Positions 10,233 through 22,400 of a DNA stretch of 23,558 bases are shown piece by piece. The notes below the pieces were generated by a model. It was not told the DNA's origin. It saw only the letters and a program-made list of their open reading frames with translations, and searched no databases. Within the stretch, counting starts at the first letter, position 1. Each line of letters opens with the position of its first letter. Source of the DNA: a virus. A program made the position numbers and the translations under genes. The stretch spans positions 1-23,558 of the IMG/VR virus record IMGVR_UViG_3300046010_011548, one strand, 5' to 3'.

Positions 10233-10931
10233 ATGGCATATTTAAATCACAACTTACCAACGATCACTTGTTATATTCGCAATGAATTTTTGTATAATCA
10301 TAAAAAAGGCCATGGTGAGGTAACTTTATGCGATGTACACTCCGTAGCGTCCTTAGAGAAGCATGTACCCCTCTTTGAAGCGTTTTTAGAGAATGGGGTA
10401 AACTGGACACGAAGACCGATTCATGCATTTTGTTGGAAACCAGATGCACCTGTGCCAAAGTTAGAAGAGTGTATGTGGTGGGATTGCTTTTCTCCTTATA
10501 TTGACGTTCAAGTTCGTGCAAGACTGGCTAACTTACGTGCTGAACTAATCAATTATCGTGGAGAAAAGAATGAAGGAACTTACTTGTTTACTCTTGATTG
10601 GTCGTGGGAATCAAAATCAACATTGAATACAAATTTTAGTGAGACTCCAGAGCATAAATGTGCTCATGTCTTTAAGATGGACAATGGAAATTTCTATGCA
10701 TATCCAAATAATAAGATCTTATGGTATGATGATGCATGGACTAAGAACAGAATTACTCAAAATCCAGGTTATGAAATTGACTTAACAGAGTATTCTGTCG
10801 AAAATCGTAGAAAAATTGAGACCTCGGACGATTTTATGTACGATGTTACAGAAATTCGGGATAGCAACCCCGTAAAAAGTTCTGATTTTAACGAATCAGG
10901 AGCTAAAAACGATGGCCAACTCGCCAATTGA
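10233..10931 (+). CDS. unrecognised cyanophage protein, 232 residues
   Basis: ATG 10233 gives MAYLNHNLPTITCYIRNEFL. The start at 10149 is inside the upstream gene and terminator and is rejected. The N-terminal 120 residues are dense in Trp, Cys and His (HAFCWKPDAPVPKLEECMWW), which suggests a compact globular domain. The middle (residues 120-165) is mixed, and the last 50 residues are acidic and polar. I recall similar proteins near the baseplate genes of cyanophages but know no function. The ATG lies 11 bases beyond the terminator T tract with no ribosome site. It overlaps the next gene by 20 bases. Confidence 0.65.
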   Translation: MAYLNHNLPTITCYIRNEFLYNHKKGHGEVTLCDVHSVASLEKHVPLFEAFLENGVNWTRRPIHAFCWKPDAPVPKLEECMWWDCFSPYIDVQVRARLANLRAELINYRGEKNEGTYLFTLDWSWESKSTLNTNFSETPEHKCAHVFKMDNGNFYAYPNNKILWYDDAWTKNRITQNPGYEIDLTEYSVENRRKIETSDDFMYDVTEIRDSNPVKSSDFNESGAKNDGQLAN

Positions 10932-11106
10932 CAAAGGAAATGACTTTATGAAGTCGGGAATGACACTCATTACCGAACTTTCTTCAGAAAAATACCTTCA
11001 AAAACAGAAAAAAACTCAAAAATACGACGTTCCCGACGATCGTTACTCAAGACCATGTGGTGGATCTGGTGGATTTGACGATTTTGTTGAAAGATGGCAC
11101 GAATAA
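10912..11106 (+). CDS. hypothetical protein, 64 residues
   Basis: ATG 10912 inside the end of the 232-residue gene (20-base overlap). The product MANSPIDKGNDFMKSGMTLI... is polar and basic in the middle (KYLQKQKKTQKYDVPDD) with a Gly-rich turn (PCGGSGGFDDFVERWHE). Probably short helices with a flexible part. No family recognised. The next feature is a late promoter element. Confidence 0.6.
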   Translation: MANSPIDKGNDFMKSGMTLITELSSEKYLQKQKKTQKYDVPDDRYSRPCGGSGGFDDFVERWHE

Positions 11107-11120
11107 CCGTCAAAATTGCG

Positions 11121-11128
11121 AATAAATA
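11121..11128 (+). promoter_or_regulatory. T4-type late promoter before gp25
   Basis: AATAAATA, 21 bases before the ATG of gp25. Same sequence as the element at 8365. Matches the TATAAATA-type late -10 of T4-like phages at seven of eight positions. Confidence 0.6.
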
Positions 11129-11149
11129 AGTTAGATTTATTCTATTTTC

Positions 11150-11551
11150 ATGCCTTTAGAAAGGGTAAGTAAGGGTTTTAAGGACATTAGTGCTTCCTTT
11201 CAGGTAAGTGCATTGAATTATGACCTGATTGCACTCAAAAATGAGAGTGCGATTGCCCGTTCAATTCGAAATTTGGTACTTACCCTTCCAGGAGAAAAGC
11301 CTTTTAATGAAGATTTGGGTTCTGGTGTCTCAAAATCAGTTTTTGAGAACATGGATAACATTTCTACAACGATTGTAAAGGAAGAAATTGAAAATACAAT
11401 CAATAATTTTGAACCAAGAGTTAGATTAATTGATGTGAATGTAGAACCAAACTATGATGGCAACGATTTATACGTTACAATTCAATATGAAATCATTGGA
11501 ATTGATGTTTTACCACAGCAACTGGCATTTGCATTACAACAAACACGATAA
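11150..11551 (+). CDS. gp25: baseplate wedge subunit gp25
   Basis: A 133-residue homologue of T4 gp25, a baseplate wedge protein with lysozyme-like fold related to phage P2 gpW-type and type VI secretion TssE subunits. The signature LVLTLPGEKPFNEDLGSGV (about residues 42-60) is diagnostic, followed by the helix FENMDNISTTIVKEEIENTI and strands IDVNVEPNY and LYVTIQYEI. Length equals T4 gp25 (132). It is followed directly, without gap, by gp6, as in a conserved cyanophage order. Expressed late from the element at 11121. Confidence 0.93.
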   Translation: MPLERVSKGFKDISASFQVSALNYDLIALKNESAIARSIRNLVLTLPGEKPFNEDLGSGVSKSVFENMDNISTTIVKEEIENTINNFEPRVRLIDVNVEPNYDGNDLYVTIQYEIIGIDVLPQQLAFALQQTR

Positions 11552-13465
11552 ATGACACTCATAAATTTTAGCAATCTCGATTTCGATCAAATTAAGAGTT
11601 CTCTCAAAGAATATCTGAGAGCAAACTCAAATTTTACTGACTATGATTTCGAAGGTTCTAATTTATCAACGATTATTGATACTCTTGCATATAATACATA
11701 CATTACTTCGTACAATGCTAACATGGTTAGCAACGAAGTTTTCATTGATTCAGCAACTTTAAGAGAAAATGTTGTTTCTCTCGCAAAAGCAATTGGATAT
11801 ATTCCAAGATCGAGGAAGTCATCAATCGCAACCGTTTCATTTTTTGTTGACACTTCTTCTTTACCAATTACACCATTAACATTAACTCTTCAGAGAGGAC
11901 TTGTTTGTACAAGTTCTACAACTTTTCAGGGACTGAGTTATAGTTTTAATATTATTGATTCTGTTACAAAACCTGTTGTGAATAATATTGTAACATTTGA
12001 CGCAATTCAGGTTTATGAAGGAACATATCTTACTCAAACATTTACTGTAGATACAAATAATCCAAATCAAAAATTCATATTATCAAATGCTGGTATTGAC
12101 GTAAGTTCAATACGAGTTACAGTTAGAAATACTCAAAATAGTACTGTGACTCGTCAATTTAGCCTTTCAGAAAACCTGATTGATATTGGATCAACATCAA
12201 AAGTCTTCTTTATTCAAGAAATTGAAGATCAAAGATACGAAGTTATTTTTGGTGATGGAATTTTTGGGGTAAAACTTGAGAACCTTAACTTTATTGAAGT
12301 TTCTTATGTTGTAAGTAATGGTGAAAATGGAAATGGCATATCTAACTTCGTATATGCTGGAAGACTTTTAGATAATAATGACGCTTCAGTTGTAGAGTCA
12401 ATTTCAGAAATCACAACTGACATTGCATCAAATAATGGTCAAGATTTAGAGTCTGTAGATTCAATTAAAAAATTTGCTCCAAGAATCTATGCTTCACAAA
12501 ACAGAGCTGTAACCGCTGCTGATTATGAAGCGATTGTTCCTACAATATTCCCAGAGACAGAATCCATCTCCGTATATGGTGGAGAAACATTGAATCCACC
12601 CAGATATGGAAAAGTATTTATTTCAATCAAACCTTATAATGGAGATTTTTTATCCAGTATTATTAAGGATCAAATTAAAACTCAATTAAGAAAATATACC
12701 GTCGCAGGAATTGTTACTGAGATTATTGATCTCAAGTATATATTTGTAGAATATGAATCAACAGTTTACTATAATGCAAATTTATCTCCTGGTGCTGGAA
12801 ATGTAAAGTCAATTGTTGAAGCGAATCTTTCAAGATATTCCGATTCAACAGAGCTGAATCGATATGGATCAAGATTCAAATATAGCAAATTCCAAAAAAT
12901 AATCGACGACAGCCATCCATCAATTACATCAAACATTACAAAAATCACAATGCGTCGTGATTTAAGTGCAAAAGTAAATGTTCTTGCGGATTATGAATTG
13001 TGTTTTGGAAATCAATTTCACATTAAAAATTCAAGAACTGGATATAATATCAAATCCTCTGGATTTAATGTTGATGGAATTGTAGATCAAGTTTATTTTG
13101 GAGATTTACCAGGATCAAATGAAAAGACTGGAAGTATATTCTTATTTAAATTGAATTCTCTTACCGAACCAGTTATTGTTAGAAACAATGTTGGATCTAT
13201 TGATTATGAAAAAGGTGAAATTAATTTATCTCCAATCAAAATTACAAACACTGTAAAAATGAAAAATGGATTGAAGATTGTTGAAATTTCAGCAATTCCT
13301 AAATCAAATGATGTCATCGGAAAAGAGGATCTTTATTTGCAACTAGATATTAATAACAGTATCTTAAATATGCAAATAGATGATATTTCATCTGGCGCAA
13401 ATATTTCAGGATCAACATATACTGTAACATCTAGTTATACAAACGGCAGTTTAATCAGATCATAA
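11552..13465 (+). CDS. gp6: baseplate wedge subunit gp6
   Basis: A 637-residue homologue of T4 gp6 (660 residues), the wedge protein that clamps neighbouring wedges and belongs to the baseplate J-like family. The N-terminal helical part SLKEYLRANSNFTDYDFEGS, then STIIDTLAYNTYITSYNANM and FIDSATLRENVVSLAKAIGY, is characteristic. Beta-rich domains with a second core follow (AVTAADYEAIVPTIFPETES at about residues 321-340). Starts immediately after the gp25 stop; the next gene follows after one base. Codons A/T-ending, matching the giant gene. Confidence 0.93.
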   Translation: MTLINFSNLDFDQIKSSLKEYLRANSNFTDYDFEGSNLSTIIDTLAYNTYITSYNANMVSNEVFIDSATLRENVVSLAKAIGYIPRSRKSSIATVSFFVDTSSLPITPLTLTLQRGLVCTSSTTFQGLSYSFNIIDSVTKPVVNNIVTFDAIQVYEGTYLTQTFTVDTNNPNQKFILSNAGIDVSSIRVTVRNTQNSTVTRQFSLSENLIDIGSTSKVFFIQEIEDQRYEVIFGDGIFGVKLENLNFIEVSYVVSNGENGNGISNFVYAGRLLDNNDASVVESISEITTDIASNNGQDLESVDSIKKFAPRIYASQNRAVTAADYEAIVPTIFPETESISVYGGETLNPPRYGKVFISIKPYNGDFLSSIIKDQIKTQLRKYTVAGIVTEIIDLKYIFVEYESTVYYNANLSPGAGNVKSIVEANLSRYSDSTELNRYGSRFKYSKFQKIIDDSHPSITSNITKITMRRDLSAKVNVLADYELCFGNQFHIKNSRTGYNIKSSGFNVDGIVDQVYFGDLPGSNEKTGSIFLFKLNSLTEPVIVRNNVGSIDYEKGEINLSPIKITNTVKMKNGLKIVEISAIPKSNDVIGKEDLYLQLDINNSILNMQIDDISSGANISGSTYTVTSSYTNGSLIRS

Positions 13466-13466
13466 T

Positions 13467-16400
13467 ATGACACAGACAAGGGTAAAGACGAGTTTAATTG
13501 TTGAAAATCAAGTTCCCTCTTATATAAGAGATGAATTTCCCATGTTTGTTGAGTTTTTATCTCAATATTACAGATCTTTGGAATATCAGAGTGGCCCATC
13601 TGATATTTTACAAAATATAGATCGATATGTAAAATTAGAAAATCTTACAAATTTAATTGAATCCACTACTTTATCTGCAGACATTGAGTTTTTTGATACG
13701 ACAATATCCGTTGATTCTACAAGTGGATTTCCTGATTCATATGGATTACTTTTAATTAATAATGAGATCATCACATATGAATCAAAAACATCAACAACAT
13801 TTGTTAATTGTATTCGAGGATTTGTAGGAACTACATCATATCAAGATCCTGCAAATTATGATCAACTTGTTTTTTCAGATTCTGAAGTAGCAGAGCATTC
13901 TTCTGGAGAAACTGTTACAAATTTAAGTGTTCTTTTCCTAAAAGAATTTTTTACAAAAGTTAAAAATCAAGTTGCTCCTGGATTTGAAGTCAGAGAATTA
14001 TATTCAGAATTAAACGAATCCTTTTTTATTACTCGTATAAAAGATTTTTATTCTTCCAAGGGATCTGATAAGTCTTTTAAAATTCTTTTCTCAGCTCTTT
14101 ATGGAGAATCTGTATCTGTAATTAAACCAAGAGATTATTTAATTCAACCATCGGATGCTCAATACTATATCACCAAAGATCATGTTGTCGAGGTAATTTC
14201 TGGTGATCCTATGAGTCTCTCTGGATCAACTTTGATTCAAGACGAAACAGATTTTATTGATGGAGCTAAAAGAACGATTTCAAAAGTAGAAAGAATACTT
14301 AGAGGTGAAAAAGAATATTATATTATTAGTCTTGATTATGATCAAGAAAAAGATGTTAACGTTTCCGATTATAATTTTGGAGAATTTACAATTCATCCAA
14401 AAACTCAAATAGTAACAACTGCAGGAATTGGTGTTACAACACTTGATGTAGATTCGACTGCAGGATTCCCAGAATCTGGAACATTGACAGCAGTGGTTGC
14501 AAACGATACCACAATTTCGATTACTTATAGTGAAAAAACACTCAATCAATTTTTAGGGTGCTCTGGAGTAACTTCAGAGTTATCAGCATCTCAAGAAATT
14601 GCTCTTGATGTATATGCTTATGGAGTAGTTGGTATTTCAACAGATAATGTGGTGAAAGTTAGAATCACTGGTGTATTGTCAGATTTGCAAATTTTAGATG
14701 ATAATTACTATCAAGAAAAAAATGATATAATTCAAATTAAAACATTAGGATCAAAACTAGATTCGCCTAAAGCAAATAATTGGTTTTTTAATGTATCCGC
14801 ACGGTATGATGTTAAAAGTTTAGAATTACTTGATATTTCAAATTTTACGTATAAGGTAAATCTTTTTGACGAGCACGATTTTGTAATTGGTGATTCAATT
14901 ACACTTATTTCTTCAGATAGTAGAGAGTTTTATGGAAGTATAATTCCAGAAAATATTACTTCAATTTTTACTTCCAATGTTTCTGGATTTGATAATAAAA
15001 CTTCATTTAATATTTCTGGGCAGGGCCAATTAAGCACAAATTCTTTTTATACTGTCAGAAAAAATATTTCAAAGGTATCTACAACAAATTATGCCGAAAT
15101 CGAAAGATTTTCTTCTAATATTCAAAACATTTACACAGATTTACATGATTCGTTATATTTAGCTGCAAATTCTTTACCAACATATTTTAATAGACCATTA
15201 ACAATTACTGATCGTACAATTACTTTTTCTGGAACTTTTTCTGGAACTCAATTAGTAATTGGAACTCATGGACTATTAACTGGTGATGCGATTGTTTATA
15301 ATCCTACTGATAGTTCAAATAAATTAGATTTGATTAAAGGGATTTATTTTGTAAAGAGAATTAATTCTACAACGATATCTCTTGCAAGAAGTCGTCAAAA
15401 TATTTACACTCAAAATTATATTTCAATAACAGGAACAGTTACTAATAATAAATTTTTCTTCTTTGAATTTTCTGATAGATCTTTAAATCTTGAAAGAGTA
15501 AAACCACAAAAACTTATTCGAAAATTATCAACCCCAATTAATGATGGATTGGAATATGAAACGGAAGGACATACGGGAATTTTTGTTAATGGTGTAGAAT
15601 TATCAAATTATAAGTCAAGCGATTTAATTTATTATGGTTCGATTTTAAGAATAGTACCGACTTCTCCAGGATCTGGATACGATCTAATGAGTCCACCAGT
15701 TTTAACAATTTCCGATGATTTGGGAACTGGAGCTGTTGCAATTTGTACAGTAACTGGTGCATTAAATCGAGTTGATATTGTTGATCCGGGTTTTGATTAT
15801 CTGGAAGATCCAATTATCACTATTACTAGTGGTGGAGGAACAGGTGCAATCGTAAAACCAAATCTAATAGAATTTGATCACTCTGTAACATTTAATTCAT
15901 CTGCCTCTTCTTCACAAGTCAATACCACAAATGATACTATTGGGTTTGGAACTTTTCATAAATTTAGAGACTCTGAAGAAGTCATTTATGATACTCAAGG
16001 AGAAAGTAATGTCGGCGGTATTACAACCGGAGCAAAATATTATGTTTCCGTTCAAAACGGGACAACAATTAAATTGCATAATACTTTGACAGATGCTTCT
16101 GTAGGTATTAACACAATTAATTTATCCTCTTTTGGAACTGGAAATCATAGATTTTTATCAGTAAATAAGAAAAAGAAAATTGGATCAGTATCAGTAATAG
16201 AGAGTGGCACTGGATATGTAAGTAGTGGATCATCTATTCAATTAACAATTAAAGGTAGAATTGGTGTTTCAACCTTAACAGGACAAAATTTCAATGCAGT
16301 TTTAAAACCGATTTTTAGAGGAGAAATCACCTCAGTTTCTATTATTTCTGCTGGATCTGAATATGGTGATGAAGAAATCTTAAATTATCAAAGACAACCA

Positions 16401-19400
16401 ACATTCACTTTAAACAGTGGATCTGGAGCTCAGTTGGTAACGGTTGTATCTGATGGAAAAATCAAACAAGTTTTTGTAACCAATAATGGAAGCGGTTATA
16501 ATTCTCCTCCAAATTTGGTTATTAATAGCACTACTGGATCTGGTGCTGTTCTTACACCAATTATTAATAATGGTCAATTAGTTGAAGTAAAAGTTATATT
16601 TGAAGGAAACGGATATTCTGAAGGAACGGATATTGATGTTATACCTGCTGGAGCAGGAGCATTATTTGAAGCATCTTTAACATCTTGGAGAGTTGATACG
16701 GTACAAAGATTATTACAATCAAATCAAATACCATCCGATGATGGAATTCTTCAAAGATCATTGAAAGATTCTTATGGACTTCAGTATACCCATTCATATG
16801 CCGCAAGATCTTTAAGAATCTCTTCACTTGCAACACAATTTATTGCAGAAACTCCAATTTTTGTATCAGACTTACAAACTTCTGCAGGAGCTGAAATTGA
16901 ATCATCCACACACTCTCCTATTATTGGTTGGGCATTTGATGGAAATCCAATTTATGGACCATATGGATTTGATTCCTCTGGTATTGTTAAGAGAATGGTT
17001 TCTGGATATACTATATCATTAAGTCCAGATAGACCAAGCACTTTATTATATCCTTCCGGATATTTCGTTGAAGATTATATTTTTACAAACAGTGGAGATT
17101 TAGATGAACACAATGGAAAATTTGGACCAACTCCTGAATTTCCAGATGGAGTCTATGCCTATTTTGCTACTATAAATTCTATAAATGATTCCACTGGGCC
17201 ATTTGCATCATTTAGAAGACCAGTGTTCCCATATATTATTGGAAACACTTATAAATCAAAACCAATAGCGTTTAATTATTTGGCTTCATCAAATCAAGAT
17301 GAAATTGATATAAATGCTCAAGGTTGGAGTAGAAACACATATCCATATCACTTTACTAACGCTAGAAGTTATTATGATTTTGCCATAGACTCAAATAAAA
17401 TTAAAAAGCAATTATCGATTGTAAAAAATACAACAAGATCTGGAATTGATTCTATTGGTATCGTAACTGGAGGGACAAACTATCAAGTTGGTGATCAAAT
17501 TGTTTTTGATAATACTGGAACTGGTGGTTTTGGCATTTCGGTAGAAGTTTCTTTCCTTGAAGGAAAAGAAGTAAACAATGTTGGAATTGCAACTTCTGTA
17601 ATTGAAGGAGTTCAAATGATTCCCGTATCTAATGGAAAGCAGTTCATTGGATATACAACTAATCCACATACTTACAATAATAATGACTTGGTAAGTTTTA
17701 CATCAACTGGAATTAGCACCAGTGGAAAAATAAAAGTAGTTATTAATGAGTTGTTATTATCTACTGGAGTTGGTTCTACAGGATATACCGGAATTGTAAC
17801 ATACTTCAATGTAAATGGCAATTTGAATGTTGTAAAAGAAAACGACATATACCAAATTCTTGGAGAACAAGTAAAAATTCTTAACGTAGATACTCTCTCA
17901 TCAAGAGTTAGAGTTTTACGCAGTTATAATCAAACGCAAGGTATGACAACAATTGCTGCTGGAGTAGCAATTACCGAAAGAACCAGACGATTTGAATTGG
18001 CATTTGGAATTTCGACTTCTACATTTAATTTACAATTAAACAAGCAAATATATTTTGATCCTAAAGAAACTGTTGGATTGGGAACAATTGCTGGTCCTGG
18101 AATAGGATATAGTTTAAGTTTTACAAATCCTGGAGCTGGAATAACTCAAATTAATATTCCAACCAGAGCTTTATGGATACCAAAACATGGTTTGGAAACT
18201 GGAACAGAATTGATATATGCTGACAATGGTGGAACTGCAGTTTCAATATCTACAGATGGAGTATCAAGTTATCAACTTTCAAATAATTCTTCCGTTTATG
18301 TTGCAAGACTTGGAGATAATTTAATTGGTATATCAACAATTAAAGTTGGACTTGGAACTACCGGTTCTTTTGTGGGAATTGCAACAACTGCTTCTTTACT
18401 TTATTTCACAAATGTTGGAACTGGAAACTCTCATAGTTTTACTACAAACTATCAAAATACTTTAAAAGGAACAACGACTAGAAATTTAGTCACAGTTTCT
18501 CTTGCTGCAACTCATGGACTTGAAATAGGAGATTCTGTTAAAGTTTCAGTTCTTCCTGGAGTTGTAACAAGTTTATATTCTGGAACCTATGAGATTGTTT
18601 CTACATCATCTACTCAATTTGCATATACAATTTTAAGTTATCCAGAGGCATCAAGTTATTCATCCTCCAATGGGGAATTGAAATATCAAACTACATCCGG
18701 AACTGCTTATGGTCCAATTCATCAAGCAAAATTAAAATCAAAAGGTCTATCATATAGAACTCTTCCATATATTGAATCAATAACAACAGGTATTGGAACA
18801 AATGCAGTTTTAGTTCCATATGGCACTGGTATTGGGTCTATTAATAGAGTTGAAATTCAAGATATTGGATTTGACTATCCTTCAGATTTAAGTTTAAGGC
18901 CAACAGCAAAAATTCCAGAAATTTTAGAAGTAAACAATTTATTTTCAATTAAATCCATAGGAGTTACTTCAGTTGGAAGAAACTATATTGTAGCACCAGA
19001 CTTAATTGTTATTGATCGTTTAACAAGAGAAATTGATCAAGGTGTTGATTTAGAATATAATCTTGGAGATACTCAAGTTTCTATTCTAAAAAATTCAAGA
19101 TCTGTCAATAAAGAAACTTCAATAGTTTTTCCAATAAACAATAGTAATGGTGTTGGAATCAGTACGATTAGATTTATTTCTGCAAGTAAAGATGTTGTCG
19201 TAACACTTGGATCCAGTTTTAGTAATGTCGCAGATTTCCCCTTTGCAATTGGAGATAAAATTTTAATTGAAAATATTAGTGTTGGTATTGGATCGACTGC
19301 CAAAGGATATAATTCAGAAGCCTATGGATATGAGTCCTTTACAATTGTCAATATAGATCCAAATATTGGTGGAATTGGAGCAACGGTTTCCTATAATTTA

Positions 19401-22400
19401 ACTGGAAGACTATCTTTAACAGAAATTCCAGGAAACTATGATCCAATTAATTCTGCAGGAAGAATAATTGCGGAAAGAGATCTTCCATCATTTTCAATTG
19501 AGTATCAAAGAAATGAATTTTTTGATGGAGAAAATGTATTTTCACAATCATCCAGTGGAGTTATAGAAAATTGGGATGAAAATAATAATACCGTAAGAGT
19601 CTCTACAAATCAAGGATTTGTGCAAGGTGATACTTTAGTCGGTGAATCTTCTAAAACTGAGGCCGTAATTAATCGAGTAATTAGTTTTGATTCAATCTAT
19701 AATGTCAAATCAAATTCAATAGTTAAAAAAGGTTGGCAACAGCAAACCGGATTTTTAAATAATGATCTTCAAAAAATTGCAGATAATGATTACTATCAAT
19801 ATTTTTCATATTCTATCAAAACAAATACTCCATTTAGTGACTGGGATGATGTAGTAGATGATTTAAATCACCCCGCAGGATTTAAAAAATTTGCAGATCT
19901 TCAAGTTGTATCTTCTCCAGATTCAATTGGAATTGGAACAACCGCAGAAATGGAAATTGCCACTTTGGCCGAATTGGATTCTACAATCGATACTCACTGT
20001 ATATCAGATTTTGATCTCGTAACAGAAAATAATATTTTTGTTAGTAATAGATTTGCCTCAAATCAAATTAACTTCAATTCAGCGATTCTACAAGATTATT
20101 TTGAGTCGGTTGGAAATAGGGTTCTTAATATTGATGATCTTTCTCCGCAATTTAATAGTAATCCTAGATCAACTCCGTTTTCAACGATTGACGCATTTAC
20201 ATTATCCGATAATCGTTATAGAAAATATATTACATTTGTAAGCGATTTAGTTTTACCAGAACAAAATCAAGTACTATTGACATCATTACTTCACGACAAT
20301 AATTTTGGTTATTTGAATCAATATGGAAAAATTTTCAATCAAGATGATTTGGGAACCTTTGATTTTAGTATCGCTGGTACTGAAGGAGCTTTAGTATTTT
20401 ATCCAGTTTTTACAGAAGAAAATAATTATGATATTTCATTTTCAAGTATTAATGTTTCCGATGTTGTTACATCTACTGGAGAGTATAACCTTGGAAATAT
20501 TGTCAATATTAAATCTTCAACTGTAACGATTCCTGTTGGTGTTAGCACTGCAACTACAATTGTTGGAATTGCATCTACGTATAGGGCTTCTAAAGTTTAT
20601 GTTGTAATTGGAGCAACAGATGGTTCTTTCTATGAAGTCGATGAAATTAGCGTTCTTCATAATGGAACTGATGTAGAGTTCTTAGAATATGGGCAGTTAA
20701 CAACTGGTAACTTATCTTCTTTCAGTTCACCAGGAATTGGAACATACAATGCGTATTTGTCTGGATCCAATTTAAACATTGATTTAACTCCAGATGTTGG
20801 ATTATCTACAGCACACTTTGTAAATACTGTTCGCGTTTCAATTGCAAATTCATCTGCAGTTGGAGTGGGAACAACTATCATGTATGATAGTTTCCTTACC
20901 TCAACATTGACAAGTATTGCTTCATCAACAGCACCAGGAGTTTCTACGGTTTCTGAATTTTCATTAACTGGAGATGCTGCATACTATATTGCAGTTGTTG
21001 AGGACTTGACAAATCAACAATATCAAATGTCTGAGTTAGTTTCTCTTAAAAATCAATCAAATGCTTATGTGTCAGAATTTGGATTTGTACAAACAGACGG
21101 AGATCTTGGAAGTTTTACAATTGAAAGAGTTGGAGATAACACCCGACTACACTTTACTCCAAATGCAAACATTGAAGCACAAGTAAGAGTCTTCCAGCAG
21201 TCGGTTCATTCATCTGAAGGAAATAATTTCACCAGAGAAATATCATTGAATAATGCATCGATTGCTGCTGGAAATGGTTCTTACGAAGGAACTTTAGTTT
21301 CCACGAAAAAAGAATTTAATCTTACAAGCAATCAACTCCCAATTTTTGAAAGATATGCATTAGGATCTGATTCTAGTATTGTTGATTTAAGTTTAAACGC
21401 AGTTAAAATTCCTGGACATTTCTTTGTAACTGGAGAAGAAATTTCTTATGAATATAATTCATCAGACACAACCTCAATTAATGCTATTGGAATCGCAACC
21501 ACTTCCGTTGGTGTAGGAACAACCGATAAACTTCCAAGAACCATATATGCAGTTAAATCCGATAACTTATATGTAAAATTTGCAAAATCGGCAGCTGATG
21601 CTTTATCAACACCAGCGGTAACATTTGATATCACAAGTGTTGGAATTGGAACTTCCCACGTCTTCAGATCTAAAAAACAGAATGCAAAAACTTTAATATC
21701 AATCGATAACGTTATTCAGTCTCCTATCGTATCTACAGCAGTTACAACGATAACTTCTAGTTTTGTTGGAGAAATAACCAATTTAGTGACATTATCTGGA
21801 ATTACATCATTCTTTACCGGGGATATGATAAAAATTGGTAATGAAATTATGTTAATTGAAACTCTTGGATATGGATCTACAAATGTTGCAATTGTTCAAC
21901 GAGGATGGTTGGGAACTGGAATTAGTACGCATAGCACTGGTAGTCTTATTACAAAACTGAACGGAAATTATAATATTGATAATAATGCCATTTATTTCTC
22001 AACTGCTCCATATGGACAAGTTCCATTTACTAGTGTATCTGATAGAGGAGATGAACAAGATTATGTTGGATTGATTACTGGATCTACGTTTAGTGGAAGA
22101 GTTTTCTTAAAATCAGGTAATGTCAACTCAGTTGATGATACTTATTTTTATAATAAAGTTTTTGATGACATTTCTGGATCATTTAATGGTTCGAATAGTG
22201 TTTTTACATTAAAGTCTGGGGGATCCAATATTACTGGAATTAGCACATCAAATGCAATCGTCTTGGTAAATCAAATTTTCCAAGGTCCAGAAAGATCCAC
22301 AGGATCAGTTTTAGTTTCTGGAAATTATGACCTTTCTGAGTCTGCTGGTATTACTTCAATTACTTTCACAGGAACTCAAACTCAATCTTATGATATTAAT

